Source of the DNA: Enchytraeus crypticus
Taxonomy: Eukaryota > Annelida > Clitellata > Enchytraeida > Enchytraeidae
Reading direction: 5' to 3'
Assembly: GCA_905160935.1 (NCBI GenBank)
Contig: CAJHZI010000316.1
Span: 1 to 64,000, forward strand
DNA: 64,000 bases
Shown here: piece by piece, positions 13,101-48,863 of the stretch
How the letters are laid out: every line of letters starts with the position of its first letter
Numbering within the stretch: the first letter of the stretch is position 1
Position numbers and translations under genes: made by a program
The notes under the pieces: generated by a model
What the model saw: only the letters and a program-made list of their open reading frames with translations
Databases searched by the model: none
Told to the model about the DNA's origin: nothing

Positions 13101-13146
13101 AAAGGAAATGTTTGATAGTGGAATGATTTTGTGTTCTGATAACTAG
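3486..13146 (+). CDS. ERR: estrogen-related receptor-like nuclear receptor (NR3B/ERR), 8 exons, complete
   Basis: Exons: 3486-3540, 7130-7804, 8475-8729, 9475-9591, 10530-10664, 11079-11240, 12054-12353, 12668-13146. All junctions are GT-AG, the phases agree, and the joined frame is 725 codons plus stop. The product is a DNA-binding transcription factor acting in the nucleus. Residues 1-298 form a Ser/Gln/Pro-rich A/B region with Q7 at 282-288. Residues 299-364 are the two C4 zinc fingers, with the ERR-type P-box [10 protein letters not shown]. The C-terminal extension [13 protein letters not shown] parallels vertebrate KEGVRLDRVRGGR, which in ERRs reads the extended half-site. Residues 413-645 are the ligand-binding domain with helix 3-4 motif WAKQIPGF and AF-2 core LLSEMI at 639-644. 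About 80 Gly/Ser-rich residues follow AF-2, whereas vertebrate ERRs end there. The start at 3486 (aacATGgcg) is chosen because its phase joins exon 2, which has no ATG near its 5' end. The second finger is divergent. Confidence 0.92.
3598..3725. repeat. (CT)n microsatellite in ERR intron 1
   Basis: Interrupted CT dinucleotide run. It generates an artefactual RER-rich open frame on the minus strand. Confidence 0.9.
4211..4254. repeat. (TA)n microsatellite
   Basis: Pure TA dinucleotide run of about 22 units inside ERR intron 1. Confidence 0.95.
4499..4640 (+). repeat. solo 3' end of the CR1/L2-like LINE
   Basis: This matches, with divergence, the 3' untranslated end of the LINE at 52835-55182: 'ggctttt(g)gac', 'gcttgactttg', 'agtgctcgaagtc' and 'gacgacagtagcac' in the same order. 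The coding region is absent, so this is a strongly 5'-truncated insertion in ERR intron 1. Confidence 0.6.
4733..4851. repeat. (TTCTA)n pentanucleotide array
   Basis: About 23 copies of TTCTA with occasional TTTCTA units, directly after the LINE 3' end. It may have grown from that element's tail. Confidence 0.93.
4860..7129. other. rest of ERR intron 1, no recognised element
   Basis: AT-rich single-copy sequence without a long open frame or a repeat I could match elsewhere in the window. The intron ends with the acceptor ccgatacag at 7121-7129. Confidence 0.6.
7888..8040. repeat. about 23-bp tandem repeat in ERR intron 2
   Basis: About six copies of a unit built on 'caccgctattcatatcatta', the last ones degenerate. 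Confidence 0.8.
8335..8474 (+). repeat. tandem copies of the ERR exon 3 acceptor region
   Basis: Three to four copies of a segment with 'ttctgtagttgaggtga' and 'gtgtagaatcttg' lie directly upstream of exon 3. The real acceptor segment, gaatcttgttttctggtat followed by ttcag, aligns with the copies ('gaatcttgtttctgtagttt', then ag). It looks like a diverged acceptor array. Confidence 0.5.
9044..9170 (-). repeat. SINE-A copy
   Basis: Antisense copy in ERR intron 3. It has 'taacgtcagtttc', 'gagtgacggg', 'gcccaggatttgaa' and 'tatcttatcgacac'. The B box is recognisable but mutated. Confidence 0.7.
9237..9425 (-). repeat. solo LINE 3' end
   Basis: Antisense copy of the last ~190 bp of the 52835-55182 LINE. 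It includes the (caataa)n-type tail at 9255-9275, 'agccggcgagcaa', and 'ttccaaagtaaaggg' at the internal end. It is very similar to the parent, so it is fairly recent. It lies just upstream of the (GATT)n acceptor of ERR exon 4. Confidence 0.8.
9657..9800 (+). repeat. SINE-A copy, the clearest full-length one
   Basis: The tRNA-like head runs 'ggagcgagtggcgatgtcgg', then 'taagatactcgaccgcgg', then a B box 'ggttcaaatcc'. A conserved core follows ('cactgacatcgctttcgagt', 'gaaactgacgtt') and a short tail 'aacattagctt'. At least ten copies occur in the window on both strands, so it is a tRNA-derived SINE family of about 130 bp. It follows ERR exon 4 closely. Confidence 0.8.
10033..10102. repeat. 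(TA)n microsatellite, about 35 units
   Basis: Uninterrupted TA run in ERR intron 4. Confidence 0.96.
10103..10330. repeat. about 31-bp minisatellite
   Basis: About seven copies of a unit containing 'gttgatacttgtatatct' and 'tgtattgttatgt', decaying toward the 3' side. Confidence 0.85.
10885..11003 (+). repeat. SINE-A copy
   Basis: In ERR intron 5. It has 'gatactcgactgcagatcag', B-box-like 'gagttcaaatcctggg', then 'cgctttcgagtgaggaaact'. Confidence 0.78.
11300..11545 (-). repeat. SINE-C copy, with (ATC)n end
   Basis: Minus-strand copy of the ~300-bp family called SINE-C. On the plus strand it reads 'catcatcatcttccctta', 'agtttaac', 'gcaatttctggagcctag', 'gcgctcaccaac', 'ttcttcaag', 'cacaacacggg'. 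In its own orientation it ends in (GATGAT)n. At least fifteen full or partial copies occur in the window. Confidence 0.8.
11866..11910 (+). repeat. SINE-D core fragment
   Basis: Short copy of 'taacgtctgtctcctcatcc' and 'aaggatgatgtcaggga'. It shares its core with SINE-A (see findings). Confidence 0.6.
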
Positions 13147-13657
13147 ATCAAATCTTGTCGTTTACTCTATTTATTCTGCTGTAACTTTACTCCATTCTTG
13201 TATTACGTTTTATTGTGAAGTTTAACATTGTGGTTTTTATAAAATCTGTTTTTTTTTAAATTTAGCTTACTATCATCGACTGCTTACTGTCCTCTACTAT
13301 ATCCCTGGGTCACAAAAATATCAAAGTTTGTGTGCATAGATCTGGTCTGTATATATTTAATGTACCGTGTAACTAGCAGTATGTGCTTGTAAATGGCCCT
13401 AGCTAGCAACTATATTGGCTAAAGTTGAACAGTCATATTCTGTGCACAACTGTTGTACTGGTAGCGCTGATATATTTATTAAGATTATATAAAATAGAAT
13501 CATAATTAAAGAATCATTCATCCGGTAAGATTCTGATAAAGATTTAGCTCGTTTAAATAAGAGTTTCGTGCGAACTTAGATATATATTTTACTTTTTAGT
13601 TTTAATAGGATTTTGCATTATATATAATGGGACTATCCAGTGTTGACAGTCTCATTA

Positions 13658-13725
13658 TATAGTAATAATAATAACAAAGGGTTAATGTCCATTTCCTCAT
13701 CCAAGGATGATGTCAGGGACTTCCC
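13658..13725 (+). repeat. SINE-D copy with (ATA)n end
   Basis: It begins with 'gtaataataataacaaaggg', then 'ttaatgtccatttcctcatc' and 'caaggatgatgtcaggga'. Confidence 0.7.
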
Positions 13726-14599
13726 CACATATATGCAAGACAGATCGAAATTGTCACTGATACTTAAAATATATGCTATCAAATTTGCATATCTAGCATA
13801 TTTGCATATTTTCAAATATCCTATAAATTTGTATCTGTATTTATCCTGCATTATCTCCTATATTCCTTGCTTGGAAGTACATATAATGTTTTATTCTAAT
13901 TTTATTTATATTCATGAGATTATGTGGTTGCAAAATATTGAAAAAATGAGAAAGTTTTCAGTTTCTTAAATACTCTTCTTTTAGTTAGTCCTATCTTAAA
14001 CGTTATGCAGTATTATACGCTATTATAAAACATCCTATAGCAAATGCGAGTAACGCTTGTGGAAGTCTCTTAAATAGAACTTAGATAAAATGTATGAAAG
14101 AATTTGTAAATAGCGAACAGTGAATAGTTGGACATCGATTGAAACACTCGTGAAATTCATGACTTATCCTACCCAATTGATATTCCACTGAGAGAAGAGC
14201 TATTCCTATAGCAATTGTAGCTTTATCACGTATTGTTATCTCAACTTTTTCTTTTGTATCAATGAACGTGAAAGCAATCTCTGCATTTTTATAATTTAAT
14301 GTTAATTTTGTTAATTTTTAATTATCGACAATCTAACCTCAGTTTTCTTAGATATATGTATATTGTCATAAATGGCCTTCAACTCTGTTTCCTATTTGTT
14401 AGCATTGATGAGACTGTATCATTGCCCACTAATATGTTGTTGTAAATAGTCTTCGCACGTTTAGACTGGTGCTACTGCGCTGCTATCACTGAGTTAAGTC
14501 CGCACGTTTCTATTGATTGTTTGCTAGATGGTGTTGGATTCTACTGATTGTTTGCTAGATGTTGTTTGAATTAGAACTTAGGAACTGGTTCTCTTGTGC

Positions 14600-14828
14600 T
14601 TTCTGTAATAGTAATGAAGTTTTAAATGACAGATCCTGAGGTGAATTGAACCCTCGTGGGTTCGAGTCCCAGCCGCGCTGCTCTCAGAGTAAAATCTTGG
14701 ACATTCATTGGACTGGTTATATGGAAAATGGTCTAAATGGCCTAACGGTTTAAACATGTGGTATTGAAAGCGATAGATGTCAGTGTAGTTGATCATTTCA
14801 CTATAATGCGTGTTTACTTTTTTAATTA
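14600..14828 (+). repeat. SINE-B copy
   Basis: Contains 'gaattgaaccctcgtgg', the B box 'gggttcgagtccc', 'agccgcgctg', then 'gacattcattggactggtta' and 'aacatgtggtatt', ending 'gcgtgtttactttttta'. It is nearly the same as the copy at 55557-55775. Confidence 0.8.
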
Positions 14829-17800
14829 GCACATCTATGTGAGGCACTTAATCAGCAGTAGCTGGTAGAAGTGAGCTTGAATTACTGAAGTTCTTCGGTG
14901 CTGTGAATTATGTGACTAATGTTTATGAGTTTAAGGAGAATATTGAAGGTGGTTGTATACTAATGAAGATAACTACATAAATTCCACTTTTTTAGCCGAA
15001 GATGAAGGTAGGGTCTAACAAACTGTACTAAAGTGAGATAATACTTGCATCTGCAAATTTTAGTGAAAGTTTGTGGCAAAATCTGGATCATATTCTTTAT
15101 TAATTACTTTATTAGTTTGAAAAGTTGCTAAAAAACTGAAATTATTTTTGTATTCCATTCTTCTAGTTTGTGTAGTTTAAATAAACGTGTCACATTAATC
15201 ATGTATTACTAATTTATAATCTAATTTATAATCTAATATTTCTAATCTACAACTAATTTATCAGGTAGGTAAGTAATACTATAAATAAAATCAATGTATT
15301 ACGTCCAACAGACTAAAGTATTTGTACTAGGAAAAATACTGCCAAATGTATCTTAATTACTCTCTGCAAGGTTGCGACAATGTAAACATGCAGAATAAGA
15401 AGCAGTCAGAAATATGTAGGTGAAACGGAAAATATAGGCTATTAACAAAGCATTTACATATTCTGTTATTTGAACCGTAAAAACATTGCTTTAAAAAGTT
15501 AAAAGTTATATTTACTGGTAAATTATGTAAAATAAAAATATGCTATTTTGTGTCAACTAATATATGATTGATAATTTGATACATCATTGTTATGATGGGC
15601 TCCTGGATTTCTACTGATATTCTAATGCAGCCCCCATGTTCTATACCTTAGTATATTATGCAACTTTCTTTGGATTGGGACTTGATTGAACAATTGTGAG
15701 CAAGCTATAGCCGTACATGTAACAGTCTTTTAGTATTACTGGTGTGCCGTGTTTGCATTGTAGATATTTTACTTCAATGAATATCTTTCGTGAGTTTATC
15801 GTAGACTTTATTTGTTGCAGTTGGTTTATTTTACATTCATATCACTTAAGTTAGTTCGTTTAAATCATGTATTGCGAGTATTCTATACGCTAATTTCTGA
15901 GGAAACTATTATCGCACTTAGTTGAGAAACCATTTTTGCCAGTATTTGCTGTTAAATTGAAGTGTCGCAGTTATTTTGCAAAAATACTTAGTGAAAGTAT
16001 TTCTTTTTGTATATTTATCTCGGTTACTCTTGCACTAGCTGTTTTGAATCTGTGGTGTAAATAATCCCTGCGAGATACAGTACAGTTGAGTGCTTTGTTG
16101 TGACGTTTATGAACTGGGTACCGTTCTGAATAGTTTGTTAGCTTTTTTACTCTATCGTTATTAACGCACTTGATTTGATATAATTGTGTTCCTTATCTCA
16201 ATTGTGGTGTTTTTGAAGTTTTGAATTGTTTTTGGAACTGTACATTCTACACTTTCTAGACGTAATTATTAAGTGTGCAAGAGTCAACATTAAGAATGTA
16301 AAATATTAAAACTTCTTTGCTCAACACTGGCACTGATTGATCTGTTGAATGATATGTTCTTGTTGTTAAAATTTCAACGAATATGGAATAAATGGACGTT
16401 GTTATCTAGCAAATATATCGATTTCATTTCCGTATAGGCAAGACATCGGTGGAGTTAAGATATAATTGGCATAAATGATTAAATGTTGAAGACAGCAGAG
16501 ACAACAGGAACATTTTCTGATCATGATAGCATTGGCAGCTGACAATGTGGAAGTTAAATCTTTGAAGTTGATTTATTGGTGTAAATCTATGCCTTTAACG
16601 TTTTTTATGTACTCATTAGCAATGTACAGCTAATTTTCTATTGTATAATGTATAGAATGCAGACACTTTACTGCACTAACGCATAACTGTAACAATATCC
16701 AACAGAGTCCAACTTAAATGACGCATAGATTTTAGCAATTCTGCACTAGTTTTGATGTTGAAGATGGTGACTGGTTCAAGGTACATATTCCTACTCGAGT
16801 CTCTTTTCATGCTCCAAATAGAGCAGTCCATAGGAAGTTAATCCCTTCACACATAGCCTTACCCATACCTATTGTAGCCTATAACGTGGGAAAATATTTC
16901 TTGAGACTGTTTCAGATTGCCTTCCTCGGTTTTTACTTTGTCACCTCTTGCGATACGTGCAGATAATAGTTGGTTTATTCTTCAGTGTCCCGGACGCAAA
17001 ATGGCTGCAGATATCTGTAGTTATACAAATCCTGAATCAATTTTCAACGTGATGCAATAAAGTTTTTCATAACGGACGCGTGGAAATGCTATTTAAATGA
17101 TTACATTGGGCATTTCTTATTTTGACAATAATTATTTTAAGATAAATGAATAATTTTGAGAAGAATAAAGTGTATATGGAGCTTTAACTTTATTTATTTA
17201 TACATTGCTGTTTGACAGCATTTCTTCGCTATTTGACTTCTGGCTAAAAGACTTACATCGAATAGCAAAGTTATGTGTTCTTTCAATAGAATTGATTATT
17301 TCTTTTATAAGATTGTTTAATTATTCGGCTGTTCAGCAGCCAATCTATTGGATTGATTTGCTGACTTAGTTCATTGAGTTCTGTGCTTTTTGAACTGAAT
17401 TACTATGAATTATATTATTCAAAAGTGGCATTTCATATTTAGTTGAAAACGAGGATGATCTATAGGATTTTATAATGTTTTAACGCAGATTATGTATTGA
17501 ATTTTTTTGTATGTGTGTGAGAAAACTGCGGACCACTACATTGTTATGTTTTTATCGTATACTCTGTTTTATTGCCCTACATGTAGTCTTACTGTTTTAC
17601 CTGGTAGACGTCATTTAACCAATGAATTACTGTGCATGAAATCTGCTCAGTTTGTCAGAATACATTGTATTGCATTGCACTATGTACACATTTTGTTAAT
17701 GGCCTTGCTTTTCCAGAGGAATATTAAATTTCTTGTGGAAATGGATGCAGTGACCTATAGCAATATTCAATAATTGTGCTGTAAGACTTGCTTCCATAAC

Positions 17801-18142
17801 AGACCCGTCTACTATTATATATTTTTCTCAGCTTGTAAGATATATTCCCTATTTAAAGAAATTTCTTATTATACTTATTTTTGTGAAGAAAAAATTATTT
17901 TCTGAGCGATATCTACTAAATATTCGAAATTGTAGTGTTACTTTAAGACTTAATTCTGCAGTCCGTTTTACTCGGTCTAGAGTAATTTCCAACTCAATGT
18001 TATTTTCTTTAATTTGTAAGCGTTCTTTTTGCTAACTTGCATTTGGTGTAGTTTTGTTGTTTTGTTATCGCAAGGTTTCACTGTAGCTGCACTGTAGACT
18101 TGTATGTTCTGTCAAATAAATGATGAAATCAGCCCCACAGTC

Positions 18143-18250
18143 TTGTTTCCACTGTCGTCAATGACAACATTAAGCACTATTAGACTAATCCAAGCAGGTG
18201 AGTGAATAGAAGGTCCAAATTCCAAAATCCAAAAAACCAGTTCAAAAAAG
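18143..18250 (-). repeat. solo LINE 3' end
   Basis: Antisense fragment with 'gtcgtcaatgacaacatt', 'gcaggtgagtgaa' and 'aaattccaaaatccaaaa', matching the 3' end of the LINE at 52835-55182. Confidence 0.65.
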
Positions 18251-18357
18251 TTTCAATTCAATTCGTATTCTAAAAAATTAGAGATTCTTATGAACTGTAT
18301 AATTTATAAGCCTTAAGGCACTTGTATGTCAAATACATATCTACAGTAAAACCTAAA

Positions 18358-18425
18358 AAGCTAGGGTTAACGTTAGTTTCCTCACTCGAAAGCGATGTCA
18401 GTGACTGGAGAGCTCAGGATTACAC
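18358..18425 (-). repeat. SINE-A tail fragment
   Basis: Only the conserved core and tail are present: 'gttaacgttagtttcctcac', 'tcgaaagcgatgtcagtgac'. Confidence 0.65.
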
Positions 18426-18902
18426 TGAATGATCACCATTTTGTAGAATACAATTAGTACTATGCTGTTAACGTTGACATAATGGTGTTCCACTCTCCAA
18501 TAGTGATTCAGACACGAATACGATCAATTGAGTGAGGCTCACGCCTATACAAAGGAGTAAGAATTCATCAGTCCAAGCTGATGTGCTCGCAAGCTATAAA
18601 GCAATATTTATCAAAGTTAGTACAATAGCAACTCTGATTCATTTAATGTCATAGTTTGCAGTTTGAAATAAAATTTAATTAATCTATCTTAGAGACTTAT
18701 TTTCCCATCATGACTTTCAGATGGATCTACCAATTTGTTTTAAAGAGACCCACGCACGATCAGTTCTATCGTCAGATCTAACTGTTTAGATGCATCTGAC
18801 TATAGAACTGTCTGTCTATCGGTCTGTCTGTCTGACTGTTCGACCATCCATCCATCCATTCATCTATGTATCAGTCAATTGATCGATCCATCAATCAGTC
18901 AA

Positions 18903-19022
18903 TCACTGAACCGGTTACACGGAAAAGGTCTAAATTTCCTAACGATTTAAAAATGTGGTATTAAAAGTGACAGATATCAACACAGTTCATCATTTCACTG
19001 TAATGCGAGTTTACTTTTTTAT
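18903..19022 (+). repeat. SINE-B 3' part
   Basis: Lacks the tRNA-like head. It has 'cactgaaccggttacacgg', 'aaaaatgtggtatt' and 'tcatttcactgtaatgcgag'. Confidence 0.65.
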
Positions 19023-19825
19023 ACTAAACTCATTTTTATAAAATGTACTAATCTCATTTTATGCCACTAGACGGAAGTTCATTTAACTGTAAATGTAAAC
19101 AAACAAACATTTGTTTTCTTATTTACTATATTTTATTTATTTAATTCACTATATAATAATTAGAACAATTGCAGGTCTTTTGTTTACATTTTGGGATGGA
19201 TCTTCCTGTCCTAATATTTCACTAGTTAGCATAGAAAATTTGTATTTTTTAAAATTTTCTAGCAATTTTTGCTTAGTTCGATGTTTTACACACACTGCTG
19301 TGTACAATAATGCAATGTAGAGAGGCCACATATTTCCACAGGATAAAGCACTTGAAAAACGTTGGATATAACAAGTTTATTATAAATACGTAATTTCTAG
19401 AAATTATTTCGCTTAAATTAAGGAAATTAAATCGTTTGTATTGATAAATTATTAGATTATATTTAAATTATGATAATAGCTTGCGAGATAGTAGTAGCTG
19501 AATAGTATAATTAATGAATATTAAAAGTAGTGTCGTTTTTTGATATCTTAAACTTTGTTGCTTAACTCAATACATTAAAGCTCGACATTTTTAGTCTGTG
19601 TAAGTGTAATCATTTAGTTGCTTATCGTAGCCAAATTAAATCCATTAAACATATTTTAGCCCTTAACTCTATATATTAATTACCTGAATTTTATTACTTG
19701 TTTGTTGTAATACTTGTTTGTTCTATGCAGATATTATTTACATTGATTCCGGCGAAGCTTTGAATTGATTTAGACATCTAGATTTATTTATTGGCCGAGA
19801 TAGAACAGTAGAATTAGAGATAAGG

Positions 19826-47131
<27,306 letters not shown>

Positions 47132-48639
47132 GATCATCTGCAGGCGAAGAAACCGGCGGTTAACTCTTGTACTGTGTTATTGTTGTTGCTGTTCAGTTTG
47201 GACCATTTCAATATTTCTCTGCTACGGCTGCCGTACTGAGTACTTTGCTGTTGCTACTACAGGAGAGCCGCCCTGCAGTTGACGGACTTTGAAACCAGTA
47301 GCTTAATAACAGTATCAATGTAGAGGTAATAGAAGAACTCATCGACAGTTTCCTTGCTGAAGATTTACAAAGATTTAACTGATTGGATGTGATAGACCCT
47401 TGTGTTGAGAATGCTGGGCCCAATACTGAGAGCGATTGATGAATATGAATGTAGTTTGAACCTGCCATTTGCTAGAACACGGACAGAGAGAGAGAGAGAG
47501 CTGTAGAAACTGATCTCAGTATTGAATTAAATGTATTTTTATATTGATGATAGATTTATTTACTGACCTACCGAATGATTGATTGATGGAGCGATTAATT
47601 GATGGAGGGATTACTTGATGGAGCGATTAATTGATGGAGGGATTACTTGATGGAGCGATTACTTGATGGAGGGATTAATTGATGGAGCGATTACTTGATG
47701 GAGGGATTAATTGATGGAGCGATTGATTGATGGAGGGATTAGTTGATGGAGCGATTAATTGATGGAGCGATTAATTGATGGAGCGATTACTTGATGGAGC
47801 GATTAATTGATGGAGCGATTAATTGATGGAGCGATTAATTGATGGAGGGATTAGTTGATGGAGCGATTACTTGATGGAGCGATTAATTGATGGAGCGATT
47901 ACTTGATGGAGCGATTAATTGATGGAGCGATTAATTGATGGAGGGATTAGTTGATGGAGCGATTACTTGATGGAGCGATTAATTGATGGAGCGATTACTT
48001 GATGGAGCGATTAATTGATGCTTAAACGTCTGATTGGTGATCCATAGCTGTAGGTATGGACCAGATTGTTGCTGAACTCATTAGTGTCGTTTTATTAAAG
48101 AAAAAATATATAAAAATGTAGTGTTTCTAGCAAACTATTATTAATTATTAAATACTTTTGTATGAATACTATCAAAGTACAGTAATGTTGAGAAGTCTCT
48201 CTTATGTACAGTACATGTGCATGTGTATACTCGTTCATGAAGCTATCAGTTTTATAGATATAGTCCTGCCATCAACTTTAATAACATCAAGGCTTCATGT
48301 ATAACATTATTTATTTTGAGACTGTTTCACTTATAAATCTTTGTGGTCCATTGTTGAAAGTTTCCCTACACTTTAACAACACATTTCTTTACGACACTGA
48401 TAACTGGTTTAGTCTGCTGATGTTCTTCTTTTAATCTGCTAACTTCTTGTTCTTCTTTTAATCTGCTAACTTCGTCCCTGACAACTACGAGCACTATTCA
48501 AGTCTGCATTGCTTTCGTTAAGCCCTCGCGATATCTATGTGTGACTGAATATATCGTCCTTGACAACATCTAACACTTCGATTACTTGTAGATACTCTTC
48601 ATCAGTACAGTCGTTGGCCATGACAGCATCTAGCATCGT
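47132..48639. other. convergent spacer between MED23 and the TH1 gene
   Basis: MED23 3' UTR (end not placed), a 16-bp satellite (47577-48020), then AT-rich sequence with the 3' UTR of the minus-strand gene. Confidence 0.6.
47577..48020. repeat. 16-bp satellite with 96-bp higher-order repeat
   Basis: About 28 copies of gattaattgatggagc without visible indels. Variable positions distinguish unit types (attaatt, attactt, attagtt; gagc or gagg). The six-unit block starting at 47845 repeats from 47941, exactly 96 bp later. Confidence 0.93.
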
Positions 48640-48821
48640 TTAGGCTTGTAGTATATCAAGTTTGAGACCTTTACGCTGAATTCTGACAGTGCCTTGTGGT
48701 ATATTTATGATGTTGTTTCTAAATGCCACATCCACTGGCTGACCCAACATTAGAGCTCTCACGCTGAAACAACAACAATAACATTAAAAACACATCCACT
48801 GACATTCACTGGCAGCATTAG

Positions 48822-48863
<42 letters not shown>

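Larger units (their letters stand above)
13147..19825. other. intergenic region between ERR and MED23
   Basis: It begins with the ERR 3' UTR, whose end I cannot place. The rest is AT-rich and mostly single copy. Recognisable pieces are SINE-D (13658-13725), SINE-B (14600-14828), an antisense LINE 3' end (18143-18250), a SINE-A tail (18358-18425) and a SINE-B tail (18903-19022). No exon of a third gene was found, and the MED23 promoter must lie toward the 3' end. Confidence 0.6.

Noticed and set aside
14600-14828. tRNA gene at the B-box-bearing segment
   Set aside because: No cloverleaf can be completed, and the same 210-bp unit recurs on both strands, so it is a SINE.
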